From ZLKRG08 sp046091905 (lineage in GTDB: Bacteria; Actinomycetota; Actinomycetes; Nanopelagicales; Nanopelagicaceae): 37,583 nucleotides of DNA. The stretch covers positions 1 to 37,583 of the forward strand of contig JBJTCN010000001.1 of NCBI GenBank assembly GCA_046091905.1, written 5' to 3'. Position 1 is the stretch's first letter; every line of letters begins with the position of its first letter. The notes beneath the pieces are model-generated. The model did no database searches. It saw only the letters and a list, made by a program, of their open reading frames with translations, and was not told where the DNA came from. Shown here one piece after another: positions 7,724 to 17,235 of this stretch. The position numbers were made by a program, and so were the translations under genes.

Positions 7724-8491
7724 CTATTTAAGAGCGCTCTCGCGCACGTTATATCCGCGCTGCTTTAGATAATTCTTGACATCTGAGATTCTAAAAGTTC
7801 CAAAATGGAAAACACTTGCCGCAAGCAAGGCATCGGCGCCAGCATCAAGTGCAGCGGCAAAATCTTCTAGCTTTCCGGCACCACCTGATGCAATCAGTGG
7901 CACCTGACAGATAGCTCTAACATTAGAAATCATTTCGATGTCATAACCTGCACGCGTCCCATCAGCATCCATCGAGTTAAGCAGAATTTCACCAACACCT
8001 AGATCACAAGCTCGCTTAATCCAATCAATCGCGCCAAGTCCTGAGCTCTCTCTTCCACCGTGTGTTGTAACTTCATATGACCCATTAGCACTCCTGGCAT
8101 CAACTGATAAGACTAAAACCTGTGAACCAAAGTTATTCGCAATTTCTGAAATTAATTCTGGCCGATTTATAGCCGCAGTATTGATACTCACTTTATCTGC
8201 GCCGGCTCTTAATAATTTATCTACATCATCAACTGTACGAATTCCGCCACCTACAGTTAGCGGAATGAAAACGCGCTCCGCAGTGCGCTTCACAACCTCG
8301 ATAGTCGTCTCTCTTCCAGAGCTAGAGGCAGAGATGTCCAAGAAAGTAAGCTCATCAGCGCCTTCATCGTTATAACTCTGTGCAAGTTCAGTTGGATTTC
8401 CCGCGTCGATTAGATTTACGAAATTAATGCCTTTAACTACGCGACCATCCGTAACATCTAGGCATGGAATTATTCGAATCGAAAGTGACAT
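7724..8491 (-). CDS. hisF: Imidazole glycerol phosphate synthase cyclase subunit
   Basis: HisF uses ammonia made by HisH and delivered through its barrel to turn PRFAR into imidazole glycerol phosphate and AICAR. The 255-residue TIM barrel carries the two catalytic aspartates, Asp12 in IIPCLDV and Asp131 in VLSVDARS. The phosphate loops PLTVGGGIR and PLIASGGAGK are also present. The ATG at 8491 abuts the priA stop (TAA-ATG). The glutaminase partner hisH lies one gene upstream in the same chain. Confidence 0.97.
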   Translation of the reverse strand: MSLSIRIIPCLDVTDGRVVKGINFVNLIDAGNPTELAQSYNDEGADELTFLDISASSSGRETTIEVVKRTAERVFIPLTVGGGIRTVDDVDKLLRAGADKVSINTAAINRPELISEIANNFGSQVLVLSVDARSANGSYEVTTHGGRESSGLGAIDWIKRACDLGVGEILLNSMDADGTRAGYDIEMISNVRAICQVPLIASGGAGKLEDFAAALDAGADALLAASVFHFGTFRISDVKNYLKQRGYNVRESALK

Positions 8492-9211
8492 TTAATTTGC
8501 TGCTTTCAATGCTGCTTCTAAAGTAAATGCGCCGGCATAAAGCGCTTTGCCCATAATCGCACCTTCAACTCCAAACTCAACTAAGTTTCTTAAGGCTTGG
8601 ATGTCCGCAATCGATGAGATACCACCGGAGGCGACCACTGGAGCTTTGGTAACTTCGCAGACACTCTTAAGTAGCTCTAAGTTTGGTCCTTTCAATGTGC
8701 CATCTTTAGTTACATCAGTTACTACGTAACGAGCACAACCATCTTTATCTAGGCGTTCAATAGTTTCGTAAAGATCTCCGCCCTCTTTGGTCCAGCCGCG
8801 CGCAGCTAAGGTGCGATCACGAACATCTAATCCAACTGCGATTCGATCACCAAATTCTGAAATTACTTTGGCGGTCCAATCTGGATTTTCAAGAGCTGCA
8901 GTCCCGAGATTTACTCGACGACAACCAGTTGCCAGCGCTTTTCGTAATGATTCATCATCGCGAATGCCACCAGAGAGTTCAACGCTAATATCTAATTTGC
9001 CAATTACTTCTGCTAACAGTTCGGCATTACTACCGATGCCAAAAGCAGCATCAAGATCTACTAAATGAATCCATTCTGCGCCAGCTCTTTGAAAATCAAG
9101 CGCGGCATCAAGCGGAGCTCCGTAATTTGATTCGCTACCTAGTTCACCTTGTACCAGGCGCACTGCCTGTCCAGCTTTGACATCAACTGCTGGCAATAAC
9201 TCTAATTTCAT
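8492..9211 (-). CDS. priA: PriA: bifunctional HisA/TrpF isomerase
   Basis: Actinobacterial PriA isomerises both ProFAR (histidine step, HisA) and PRA (tryptophan step, TrpF). The 239-residue barrel is close in pattern to the mycobacterial enzyme, with LLPAVDV (Asp10), AVRLVQG (Arg18), WIHLVDLDAAFG, VELSGGIRDDESL, a loop tryptophan in ARGW (Trp140) and VVTDVTKDGTL (Asp166). I chose the ATG at 9211: it has GGAG five to seven bases upstream, overlaps the hisH stop as ATGA and aligns with the family start. A longer frame from a TTG at 9226 adds five residues and is less likely. No separate trpF is in the window, which fits dual use; dual activity itself is inferred from the family. Confidence 0.93.
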   Translation of the reverse strand: MKLELLPAVDVKAGQAVRLVQGELGSESNYGAPLDAALDFQRAGAEWIHLVDLDAAFGIGSNAELLAEVIGKLDISVELSGGIRDDESLRKALATGCRRVNLGTAALENPDWTAKVISEFGDRIAVGLDVRDRTLAARGWTKEGGDLYETIERLDKDGCARYVVTDVTKDGTLKGPNLELLKSVCEVTKAPVVASGGISSIADIQALRNLVEFGVEGAIMGKALYAGAFTLEAALKAAN

Positions 9212-9801
9212 AAACTCTCCACCCAATTACTAATCAATTTCAAACCTGCGGCGCCACTTTTTTCTGGATGAAATTGGGTTGCGCTAAGCGAGCTCTCTTC
9301 CAATGCCGCGATAAATTCTTCGTGGTAATTAGCAGTCGCAAAATTTTCACCTTGGTAATTCTTCACGCCATAAGAGTGCACAAAGTAGAAGGATTCTCTT
9401 TCAATACCTTTAAAAAGCTTTGAAGTTCCATGTAATTCAACGGTATTCCAACCCATGTGCGGCAGTACTGGTGCATTCAATCTCTCTACAGTTCCCTGCA
9501 GTGCGCCTACGCCTTGGAATGTTCCGTGTTCTACACCTTGTTGAAACATGATCTGCATTCCTACACAAATTCCCAAAGTTGGCTTACCGGCTGCAACTCG
9601 AGATTTAATAATTTGATCGCCATTTACACTTTTCAGTCCGGTCATACAGGCGCCAAATGCACCGACACCTGGAACTACCAACGCGTCAGCATTTGCTGCC
9701 ATCTCTGCATCTGCAGTCAATGTGACTCGGCGACCAGTAGTTTCAAATGCGCGTAGCGCTGACCTTAAATTTCCTGACCCATAGTCAAGAATTGCAATCA
9801 A
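9208..9801 (-). CDS. hisH: Imidazole glycerol phosphate synthase glutaminase subunit
   Basis: HisH hydrolyses glutamine and feeds ammonia to HisF. The 197-residue class I glutaminase has the nucleophile Cys79 in PTLGICVGMQ, the oxyanion-strand PGVGAFG motif and the His178-Pro-Glu180 pair in ATQFHPEKSG, so the triad is complete. The start is a TTG at 9801 within TTGA, overlapping the hisB TGA; the N-terminus MIAILDYGSGNLRSA is exactly that of the family, so the start is secure despite the rare codon. It overlaps priA by four bases downstream. Confidence 0.96.
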   Translation of the reverse strand: MIAILDYGSGNLRSALRAFETTGRRVTLTADAEMAANADALVVPGVGAFGACMTGLKSVNGDQIIKSRVAAGKPTLGICVGMQIMFQQGVEHGTFQGVGALQGTVERLNAPVLPHMGWNTVELHGTSKLFKGIERESFYFVHSYGVKNYQGENFATANYHEEFIAALEESSLSATQFHPEKSGAAGLKLISNWVESL

Positions 9802-10379
9802 AGCGTTCCCTTGGTTGAAGGTATTCCCGCTACTCCATCTAATTGGATGGCATCTCTCAGTGCACGTGCCACCGCTTTAAATTGCGATTCGAATACGTGA
9901 TGTGCGTTGCGCCCTTCTAGTACTCGAATGTGAATTGCAATGCGAGCTTCAGCCACAATTGATTCCCAGATGTGCTTACCTAAAGTAGTATCAAAGGTAC
10001 CTATAAGTTCGACAATCTCTGGTTGGCGATAAACTAAGTATGGACGGCCAGATAAATCGATTGCTACTTGCGTAAGTGATTCATCAATTGGAACTAGCGC
10101 ATCACCAAAGCGACGAATGCCAGACTTATCTCCGAGTGCCTCTCTTAACGCTTGACCGAATGCAAGCGAGGTATCTTCAACGGTGTGGTGAGAATCAACT
10201 TCTACATCTCCCTTGGTCTTGATAGTTAAATCAATTCCGGAGTGTTTACCTAATTGACTCATCATGTGATCAAAAAATGGCACTCCAGTTTCTACCGAAA
10301 CATTGCCAGAACCATCCAAGTTAATTTCAACTAGGACTGATGACTCTTTAGTAGTACGTTCGACACGAGCTTTTCTCAT
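9798..10379 (-). CDS. hisB: Imidazoleglycerol-phosphate dehydratase
   Basis: HisB dehydrates imidazole glycerol phosphate to imidazole acetol phosphate using two Mn2+ ions. At 193 residues it is the monofunctional dehydratase without the phosphatase domain found in enterobacteria, so a separate histidinol-phosphatase is needed and is not in the window. Metal-binding signatures are DSHHTVEDT at 62-70 (His64, His65, Glu68), FFDHMMSQLGKHSG (35-48) and the C-terminal EGRNAHHVFES. ATGA overlaps join it to hisC upstream, and a TTGA overlap joins it to hisH downstream. Confidence 0.97.
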   Translation of the reverse strand: MRKARVERTTKESSVLVEINLDGSGNVSVETGVPFFDHMMSQLGKHSGIDLTIKTKGDVEVDSHHTVEDTSLAFGQALREALGDKSGIRRFGDALVPIDESLTQVAIDLSGRPYLVYRQPEIVELIGTFDTTLGKHIWESIVAEARIAIHIRVLEGRNAHHVFESQFKAVARALRDAIQLDGVAGIPSTKGTL

Positions 10380-11464
10380 AGCGCGCCTTTCAAAGCCGAT
10401 AGAAATTGTTGATTCTCGGCATCATTGCCAATCGTTACTCGCAGATAACCCGCTAATCCTACATCGCGAATTAGCACGCCCTCAGCTAATAATTTCTCCC
10501 AAAGCTCATGTGAGCTCTGCTTAAAGCCAGTAAAGAGTATGAAGTTAGCATCAGATGGAATTACCTTTAAACCTAAATCGGTAAGTGCAGCTGCCAGCAC
10601 ATCTCGATCTTTGGCTAATTTGGCAACCTCTGCAAGCAACTCATCTTGAAAATCAAGCGCCACCTCTGCCGCTGCCTGAGTAATTGCCGATAAGTGATAT
10701 GGAAGGCGAACTAATTGCAGCGCATCTATTACTACTTTATCTGCTGCTAGATAACCTAAACGGGCTCCTGCAAATGCAAAAGCTTTAGACATAGTTCTGC
10801 TAACTAGAATATTTGGATACTTAGAGATCAAAGTAATTGCAGAACTCTCTTTAGAAAATTCAGCATAAGCCTCGTCCACAATTAATAATCCATTTACTTC
10901 TGCGGCCGCCTTTGCCAATTCGGCGATCTCTGTAATAGAGATGGCGGTGCCGGTTGGATTATTTGGAGTTGTGATAAAGGTAAGGGCAGGTTTGAGCTCA
11001 TTAATTTGTTTTAGCGCCATTTCTAAATTTAGAGTGAAATCGGAATTACGCTCACCATCTATCCAGTTGACATTTGCTACTTTGCCAATCAAGGGATGCA
11101 TTGAATATGAAGGCACAAATCCAATCGCGCTAGCGCTACCGAATGCTAGAAATATAGATTGCAAAATTTCATTACTACCATTGGCAGCCCAAATATTTTC
11201 ATAACCTAAATCAACACCGCACTGCTTCTTCAAGTAACTTGCTAAGCCTTTGCGAAGAGTTACCGCGTCCCGGTCTGGGTATCGATTTAAATTCTCTGCT
11301 ACCTCCCCTACTCTCTTGGCAATTGCAGCAGCTAATTCTCTGCTTGGTCCATAGGGATTCTCATTGGTATTTAGTCGCGCGCTGGCAGCAACTTGTGGCG
11401 CGCCATAGGGAGTTAGTGGTTTGAGTTGGTCACGAAGCGGCAACCAATTTGGCCAATTACTCAT
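10376..11464 (-). CDS. hisC: Histidinol-phosphate aminotransferase
   Basis: HisC moves an amino group from glutamate to imidazole acetol phosphate, giving histidinol phosphate; it is a fold-type I PLP enzyme. The start chosen, ATG at 11464, gives 362 residues beginning MSNWPNWLPLRDQLKPL, the usual family N-terminus. It has GAGG seven bases upstream and overlaps hisD by eight bases. The same frame stays open to 11521, but the extra 19 residues are hisD read out of frame. Motifs: LNTNENPYGPS (31-41), TPNNPTG (166-172), DEAYAEF (197-203) and the PLP lysine Lys227 in SRTMSKAF. The closest alternatives in this fold are other aminotransferases; the operon settles the assignment. Confidence 0.95.
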   Translation of the reverse strand: MSNWPNWLPLRDQLKPLTPYGAPQVAASARLNTNENPYGPSRELAAAIAKRVGEVAENLNRYPDRDAVTLRKGLASYLKKQCGVDLGYENIWAANGSNEILQSIFLAFGSASAIGFVPSYSMHPLIGKVANVNWIDGERNSDFTLNLEMALKQINELKPALTFITTPNNPTGTAISITEIAELAKAAAEVNGLLIVDEAYAEFSKESSAITLISKYPNILVSRTMSKAFAFAGARLGYLAADKVVIDALQLVRLPYHLSAITQAAAEVALDFQDELLAEVAKLAKDRDVLAAALTDLGLKVIPSDANFILFTGFKQSSHELWEKLLAEGVLIRDVGLAGYLRVTIGNDAENQQFLSALKGAL

Positions 11465-12764
11465 TTTCAAACCTCGCTGTAATTGCCTCGCCGTGGGCTG
11501 GTAGATCCTCAGCATTTGCAAGCGTCACCACGGTTTCGGCAATCGCATTAAATGCAGCCTTGTCATATTCAATTAAATGAATTCCGCGTAAGAAAGTTTG
11601 CACTGAAAGCCCTGATGAGTGGCAGGCGCAACCACCAGTTGGTAAGACGTGATTTGACCCTGCCGCAAAATCGCCAAGTGAGACCGGCGCGTACCGACCG
11701 ATAAATACCGCACCAGCATTTCTAATTTGAGCTGCATCTAGCTTTGCATTAATCGTTTGGATCTCTAAATGTTCTGCAGCGTATGCATTTACTACCTCTA
11801 AGCCTTGTTGAATATCATCAACAATCACAATCGCTGATTGTTGGCTAGATAGCGCAGTAGCCACTCGTTCGGAATGCTTGGTCTTTGCAACACGCACCTT
11901 TAGTTCTGCTTCAACTGCGGTAGCTAATTCTAAGGAGTCAGTTACTAAAACTGATGCTGCAATCACATCGTGCTCTGCTTGGCTGATTAAATCTGTGGCT
12001 ACATCTGCCGCTAGCGCACTCTTATCTGCAAGGATGGCAATCTCTGTCGGGCCAGCTTCTGAATCAATTCCAATTAATCCTCGCAACGCTCTCTTAGCCG
12101 CTGCCACATAAATATTTCCTGGTCCAGTAACTAAGTCCGCCTTTTCGCAGACACCATTCATTCCATATGCAAAGAGTGCAACTGCTTGCGCACCTCCAAT
12201 TGCATAAACTTCATCGATTCCCAGTAATTCGCAAGTTGCCAAAATAGTTGCATTTGGCCAACCATCATTATCGGCTTGTGGTGGTGAAGCCACTGCAATT
12301 GAAGGAACCTTTGCAATTTGTGCTGGGATTACATTCATTAAAACGCTAGAAGGATAAACCGCGCGACCACCCGGAACATATAGACCAACGCGATCAACTG
12401 GAATCCACTTTTCAGCCACAGTTGCGCCAGGTTCGACTTCTGAAATTTTAGTATCTCTAATTTGATCTCGATGAACTTTACGAATTCGTTGCGCGGCAAT
12501 TTGTAGAGATTCTAAAACTTTTGGGTCCAGATTTTTAAACGCTTTACTTAACTCTGATTTAGGAACTCTTATAGATTTCGGTGCGATACCATCGAACTTC
12601 TCTGAAAGCGCAATCAAATCTGACTCATTGCCAATTCGAACTTGTTCCAGAATCGGTTGGACAACTGCCGTCGCAGCCACCACATCTAATTTGGCGCGCG
12701 GGATTACTTTATTTATCTCTGATTTGGAGCGGTGTTTCCCTCTTAAATCAAGTTGGCGAATCAC
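11457..12764 (-). CDS. hisD: Histidinol dehydrogenase
   Basis: HisD oxidises L-histidinol to histidine in two NAD+-dependent steps, the end of the pathway. The 435-residue length is normal. Visible sites are VGLYVPGGRAVYPSS (127-140), TGPGNIYVAAAKR (213-225), Zn2+ ligands Gln262 and His265 in SQAEHD, and the catalytic pair Glu331-His332 in YAAEHLEIQ. GSNHVLPTGG follows near the C-terminus. The start is a GTG at 12764, nine bases after the dnaE stop, with no strong ribosome site. It is the first of seven histidine genes in order DCBH-priA-FI; hisG, hisE and hisN are missing from the window. Confidence 0.96.
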   Translation of the reverse strand: MIRQLDLRGKHRSKSEINKVIPRAKLDVVAATAVVQPILEQVRIGNESDLIALSEKFDGIAPKSIRVPKSELSKAFKNLDPKVLESLQIAAQRIRKVHRDQIRDTKISEVEPGATVAEKWIPVDRVGLYVPGGRAVYPSSVLMNVIPAQIAKVPSIAVASPPQADNDGWPNATILATCELLGIDEVYAIGGAQAVALFAYGMNGVCEKADLVTGPGNIYVAAAKRALRGLIGIDSEAGPTEIAILADKSALAADVATDLISQAEHDVIAASVLVTDSLELATAVEAELKVRVAKTKHSERVATALSSQQSAIVIVDDIQQGLEVVNAYAAEHLEIQTINAKLDAAQIRNAGAVFIGRYAPVSLGDFAAGSNHVLPTGGCACHSSGLSVQTFLRGIHLIEYDKAAFNAIAETVVTLANAEDLPAHGEAITARFENE

Positions 12765-12773
12765 CAGGTAATT

Positions 12774-15700
12774 CTACTTTACGCAGTCAGCTCCAAGGAT
12801 TGCTTTTAAATCGGCGCTAAGCGATGGAGATGAGGTGACTTGGAAACTTAATTTATGTGTTGTGGTCTTACCTTGATCAGTTACTACCAATTGCACTTCG
12901 CGCTTACCTGGATGCATTCGCAAAGTCTCTTTGATTCTCTCGATCACCGGCTGCGTCAATTGATTGGAATTTGCACTAATAGCAAATGGTCCGACCGGCC
13001 CAGTAGTTAAGTCGATTGCCGTCATTTCCATGGCGGTAAAACGTAACTGTTCATCACGCCAATCTACGCGACCACGAATCTTTACTACTCGATCTTCGAT
13101 AAGGCTCATTCCATATTGATTGTAAGTATTTGAAAAGAACATTACATCGATTGAACCTTCTAAGTCTTCAACCGTAACTATGGCCCAAGATGCACCTTGT
13201 CTGGAAACTTTTCTTTGGACGCCGGTAATTAGACCGGCGATATTTACCATGCGATCGGTGCCATTCTCTTCATCTGCCAGTTCAGAGATTGAGATATCGG
13301 AATTAGAACGAAGCACGCCCTCTACTCCAAGTAATGGATGATCTGAAACATATAGACCTAGCATCTCTCTTTCGTAATTGAGCAGAGTTGCCTTATCCCA
13401 CTCTTCATTAGGGATATCTAATTCGACGGCAGCTACCCCTGATTCATTTGCACTTCCAAATAAATCGAATTGACCAATTGCTTCAGCACGCTTACTTTCA
13501 GAAACGGAATCAATCGCCATCAAGTGCACCGCCATCAAACCTTTTCGGGTGTGCCTCAATGAATCGAAAGCGCCACCTTTAATTAAAGATTCAATAGTCT
13601 TCTTATTGCAGACTGAGCCATCGACTTTGGCGAGGAAATCACCGAAAGAATTAAATCGACCTTTACTTTTACGTGCTTGCTTAATTAGATTAACGACACC
13701 TTCTCCAACATTTCTAATTGCCGCTAACCCAAAGCGAATATCTTCAGCGCGCGGTGTGTACTCCACATTTGATTCATTCACGTCAGGTGGCAAGACCTTG
13801 ATGCCCATTCGGCGACATTCAGAGAGATAAAGCGCAGATTTATCTTTATCATCGCGTACCGATGTTAAGAGTGCGGCCATGTATTCAGTTGGGTAATTCG
13901 CCTTTAAATAAGCGGTCCAATAAGAGACCAATCCATAACCAGCTGAGTGCGCACGATTGAATGCGTAATCCGAGAAAGGAATTAGCGTTTCCCAGAGTCG
14001 ATCAATGGCGGCATCCTTAAAACCATTCACCTTCATACCTTCTGCGAATGGAACATACTCTTTATCTAGAATCTCTTTATTCTTCTTACCCATCGCTTTA
14101 CGTAACAGATCCGCTCGGCCAAGTGAGAATCCAGCTACTCTCTGAGCGATTGCCATAACCTGCTCTTGATAAACAATTAGACCAAAGGTGTCATCCAAGA
14201 TCTCTGCTAACGGTTCTGCCAAGTCCGTATGGATAGGTTCGACTGGTTTACGTTTATTTTTGCGATCTGCGTAGTTGTTATGTGCATTTTCACCCATTGG
14301 TCCTGGGCGATATAGCGCAATTACTGCCGAGATATCCCCAAAGTGATCAGGCGCTAATGATTTAAGAAGTGAGCGCATTGGCCCACCATCTAACTGAAAT
14401 ACGCCAAGAGTTTCACCTCTTGCTAAAAGTTCGTAAGTTTTCCTATCATCCAATGTTAAATCTTCTAGAACTATTTCTACGCCTTTATTGATTTTAATAT
14501 TGGCCAAAGCATCATCAAGAACCGATAAATTTCGAAGGCCTAAGAAATCCATCTTTAATAGACCAGTTGCTTCACAGGCACCCATATCGAATTGGGTAAT
14601 GATCGCGCCATCATTTTCGCGGCGATGAATTGGAATTACATCAAGCAACGGTTCGCGAGAAAGAATAACGCCAGCTGCATGCACTCCCCATTGACGCTTC
14701 AAGCCTTCTAACCCGCGCGCAGTATCTACAACCCGTTTGGAATCAGGATCAGATTCATAAAGAGCCCTAAATTCAGATGCTTCACCATGTCTTGGATCTT
14801 TAGGGTCAAATACTCCGGCAAGAGAAATGTCTTTACCCATAATTGCAGGTGGTAGCGCTTTAGTTAATTTCTCTCCAATTGCATATGGATAACCAAGTAC
14901 GCGGGTGGAATCTTTAATTGATTGTTTAGTTTTAATGGTGCCATAAGTAATGATCTGCGCAACGCGATCTTCTCCATATTTCTCAGTTGCATATTTGATC
15001 ATCTCAGAGCGTCTACGTTCGTCAAAATCTAAATCAATATCTGGCATTGAGATACGTTCTGGATTTAAAAAGCGCTCAAAGAGCAGGCCATGTTCGATTG
15101 GGTCTAGTCCAGTAATCCCAAGTGAATATGCAACCAAAGAACCTGCGGCAGAACCACGTCCAGGGCCGACTCGAATTCCGGAACGCTTTGCATGTCCAAC
15201 TAAATCTGCCACCACTAAGAAGTAACCAGGGAAACCCATCTTCTTCATAACATCTAATTCAAAACGTAAGCGTTCTTTGTATTCATCAGGTACCTGGCCA
15301 TTGAAAATTTTAGATAGACCAGCTTCAGCTTCTTTAACCAGCCAAGAATCTTCGGTTTCGCCTGCGGGTACTGGGAATTGCGGCAATAAGTCTTCGCCTT
15401 CGCGCAGCTTCACATCTACGCGCTCGGCAATAAGCAATGTGTTATCGCATGATTCTGGATGCTCTTTAAATAGCTCGCGCATCTCAGCTGCGCTCTTTAA
15501 ATAGAACTGATCGCCTTCAAATTTAAATCTTTTTGGATCGGCCAAAGTGGAGCCGGATTGGACGCAAAGTAAAACTTCGTGCGCCTGTGCATCTTCCTTG
15601 TATGTATAGTGCAGATCGTTTGTTGCAAGTAATGGGATGTTTAGCTCTTTAGCTAGTTTTAACAAATCACCTTTGACTCGATTCTCTACTTCTATGTCAT

Positions 15701-16271
15701 GGTGCATAATTTCAACAAAGAAATTATCTTTGCCGAAAATATCCCGGAAATCTGAAGCTGCTTTTAGAGCTTCTTTGTAATTACCGAGTCGTAATCTGGT
15801 GGCTACTTCGCCACCTACACATCCGGTGGTTCCGATTAAACCTTTGGAATATTTATTTAATAATTCGCGATCTATACGAGGTTTGTAATAGAAACCTTCT
15901 AATGAAGAGAGCGAAGCCAATCGATATAAATTACTCAAACCCTCTTGGGTCTCAGCAAGTAGCGTCATGTGGGTATACGCACCACCACCTGAGACATCAT
16001 CTTCTCCGCCTTCGGCCCATTGCACTCTACGTTTATCAAATCTAGTTTCGGGGGCGAGATAGCTTTCAAGGCCAATAATTGGTTTTACGCCAGCTTTAGT
16101 AGCTTGTTTATAAAAATCAAATGCGCCAAATAGATTGCCATGATCTGTCATGGCGATTGCTGGCATGCCTTGGGCAGCCACCTCTTTGACTAAGTCAGAT
16201 ATGCGCGCTGCTCCATCGAGCATTGAATATTCAGTGTGAACATGTAGATGGGCAAAAGATTTTTCGTTCAC
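12774..16271 (-). CDS. dnaE: DNA polymerase III alpha subunit, DnaE1 type
   Basis: This is the replicative C-family polymerase, 1165 residues. The N-terminal PHP domain keeps its metal-binding residues: H10 and H12 (AHLHVHTEYS), D19, H44, E69, H101, C151, D219 and H221. In mycobacterial DnaE1 this domain is the proofreading exonuclease, so activity is expected here too. Catalytic aspartates D411 and D413 lie in MPDIDLDFDERRR. GPGRGSAAGS (369-378), helix-hairpin-helix and a C-terminal OB domain (VNIAGLITGVQRKVSRQG) follow. The start is a GTG at 16271 with no ribosome site. TAATCT lies eight bases upstream, so a leaderless internal promoter is possible but weak. It follows rluD by 28 bases and precedes hisD by nine, placing replication and histidine genes on one likely transcript. 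Confidence 0.97.
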   Translation of the reverse strand: MNEKSFAHLHVHTEYSMLDGAARISDLVKEVAAQGMPAIAMTDHGNLFGAFDFYKQATKAGVKPIIGLESYLAPETRFDKRRVQWAEGGEDDVSGGGAYTHMTLLAETQEGLSNLYRLASLSSLEGFYYKPRIDRELLNKYSKGLIGTTGCVGGEVATRLRLGNYKEALKAASDFRDIFGKDNFFVEIMHHDIEVENRVKGDLLKLAKELNIPLLATNDLHYTYKEDAQAHEVLLCVQSGSTLADPKRFKFEGDQFYLKSAAEMRELFKEHPESCDNTLLIAERVDVKLREGEDLLPQFPVPAGETEDSWLVKEAEAGLSKIFNGQVPDEYKERLRFELDVMKKMGFPGYFLVVADLVGHAKRSGIRVGPGRGSAAGSLVAYSLGITGLDPIEHGLLFERFLNPERISMPDIDLDFDERRRSEMIKYATEKYGEDRVAQIITYGTIKTKQSIKDSTRVLGYPYAIGEKLTKALPPAIMGKDISLAGVFDPKDPRHGEASEFRALYESDPDSKRVVDTARGLEGLKRQWGVHAAGVILSREPLLDVIPIHRRENDGAIITQFDMGACEATGLLKMDFLGLRNLSVLDDALANIKINKGVEIVLEDLTLDDRKTYELLARGETLGVFQLDGGPMRSLLKSLAPDHFGDISAVIALYRPGPMGENAHNNYADRKNKRKPVEPIHTDLAEPLAEILDDTFGLIVYQEQVMAIAQRVAGFSLGRADLLRKAMGKKNKEILDKEYVPFAEGMKVNGFKDAAIDRLWETLIPFSDYAFNRAHSAGYGLVSYWTAYLKANYPTEYMAALLTSVRDDKDKSALYLSECRRMGIKVLPPDVNESNVEYTPRAEDIRFGLAAIRNVGEGVVNLIKQARKSKGRFNSFGDFLAKVDGSVCNKKTIESLIKGGAFDSLRHTRKGLMAVHLMAIDSVSESKRAEAIGQFDLFGSANESGVAAVELDIPNEEWDKATLLNYEREMLGLYVSDHPLLGVEGVLRSNSDISISELADEENGTDRMVNIAGLITGVQRKVSRQGASWAIVTVEDLEGSIDVMFFSNTYNQYGMSLIEDRVVKIRGRVDWRDEQLRFTAMEMTAIDLTTGPVGPFAISANSNQLTQPVIERIKETLRMHPGKREVQLVVTDQGKTTTHKLSFQVTSSPSLSADLKAILGADCVK

Positions 16272-16299
16272 GGGCGGAAAGATTAGTCCTTAGTGAGGT

Positions 16300-17235
16300 C
16301 TATGGCAGGACGGCATCGCTTAGACGCGATAGCGAGTCAGTTAAATCACGAGGGTATTCAGCGCTTACGCTTATTGGTAGCCCGGAGATTGGATGGGTAA
16401 ATTCCAGAGCTTGTGCGTGAAGCCAAGGGCGATTAACCCCAATCTCCGATGCCAAGTTGGGATCCGCGCCATATGTTAAGTCGCCAACTAATGGGTGGCG
16501 GATGGCAGACATGTGCACACGAATTTGGTGGGTACGACCGGTTTCAAGTTCTACTTTTAATAATGAGACTGAACGATAATATTCAATAACTTCATAGTGA
16601 GTGATACTTGGTTTGCCACTTGATACCACTGCCATTTTGTAATCCTCATTTGGATGGCGATCGATTGGCGCATCAATTGTTCCGATGGCAGGTTCAAGAT
16701 GTCCTTGTGCAAGGGCGTGATATATCTTCTTTATCTCGCGATTTCGAAACATATCTTTTAATTTCAAATATGCACTTTCAGTTTTGGCTACCATCATCAG
16801 CCCGCTAGTACCAACATCCAGTCTCTGCACAATTCCCTGTCGCTCTGCTGGACCGCTCGAGGTAATAGGTATGCCAGCTGCAATTAGCGCGCCAACTACA
16901 GTTGGACCTGACCAACCTGGACTTGGATGTGCAGCGCAACCTACTGGTTTATTTACAATTACTAAATCTGTATCTTGATAGACAATTTTTAATTCTGCCA
17001 AAGGTGTTGGTGGAATCGCAATCCCACTGGGTGGCTCTGGAAGTAAAACTGAAATTAATTGTCCATTTTGAACTTTATCTGACTTGCCTAATTTGCGATG
17101 GCCCAGAGACACTTCACCAGAATCCAGTAATTTTACAATTACACTTCTTGATAATCCAAGCACTTTCGCTAGGGCGCTATCGATTCGCTCATTATCTAGC
17201 TCTACTGGAATCTCTATGTTTTTAAGCTCACGCAT
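16300..17235 (-). CDS. rluD: RluA-family 23S rRNA pseudouridine synthase
   Basis: The 311-residue protein has an N-terminal S4 RNA-binding domain (about 13-62, ERIDSALAKVLGLSRSVIV) and the RluA catalytic domain. The catalytic aspartate is Asp140 in VQRLDVGTSGLMMVAKT. VNKPVGCAAHPSPG (94-107) and TGRTHQIRVH complete the family signature. It isomerises uridines in 23S rRNA; RluD (helix 69) is the best match by domain layout, but target positions cannot be read from sequence. The ATG at 17235 overlaps the lspA stop by eight bases. The pair lspA-rluD is a conserved actinobacterial arrangement. Confidence 0.93.
   Translation of the reverse strand: MRELKNIEIPVELDNERIDSALAKVLGLSRSVIVKLLDSGEVSLGHRKLGKSDKVQNGQLISVLLPEPPSGIAIPPTPLAELKIVYQDTDLVIVNKPVGCAAHPSPGWSGPTVVGALIAAGIPITSSGPAERQGIVQRLDVGTSGLMMVAKTESAYLKLKDMFRNREIKKIYHALAQGHLEPAIGTIDAPIDRHPNEDYKMAVVSSGKPSITHYEVIEYYRSVSLLKVELETGRTHQIRVHMSAIRHPLVGDLTYGADPNLASEIGVNRPWLHAQALEFTHPISGLPISVSAEYPRDLTDSLSRLSDAVLP

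Noticed and set aside
11465..11521. 19-residue N-terminal extension of hisC
   Set aside because: It lies wholly inside hisD and has no family likeness; the ATG at 11464 has GAGG at the right distance.
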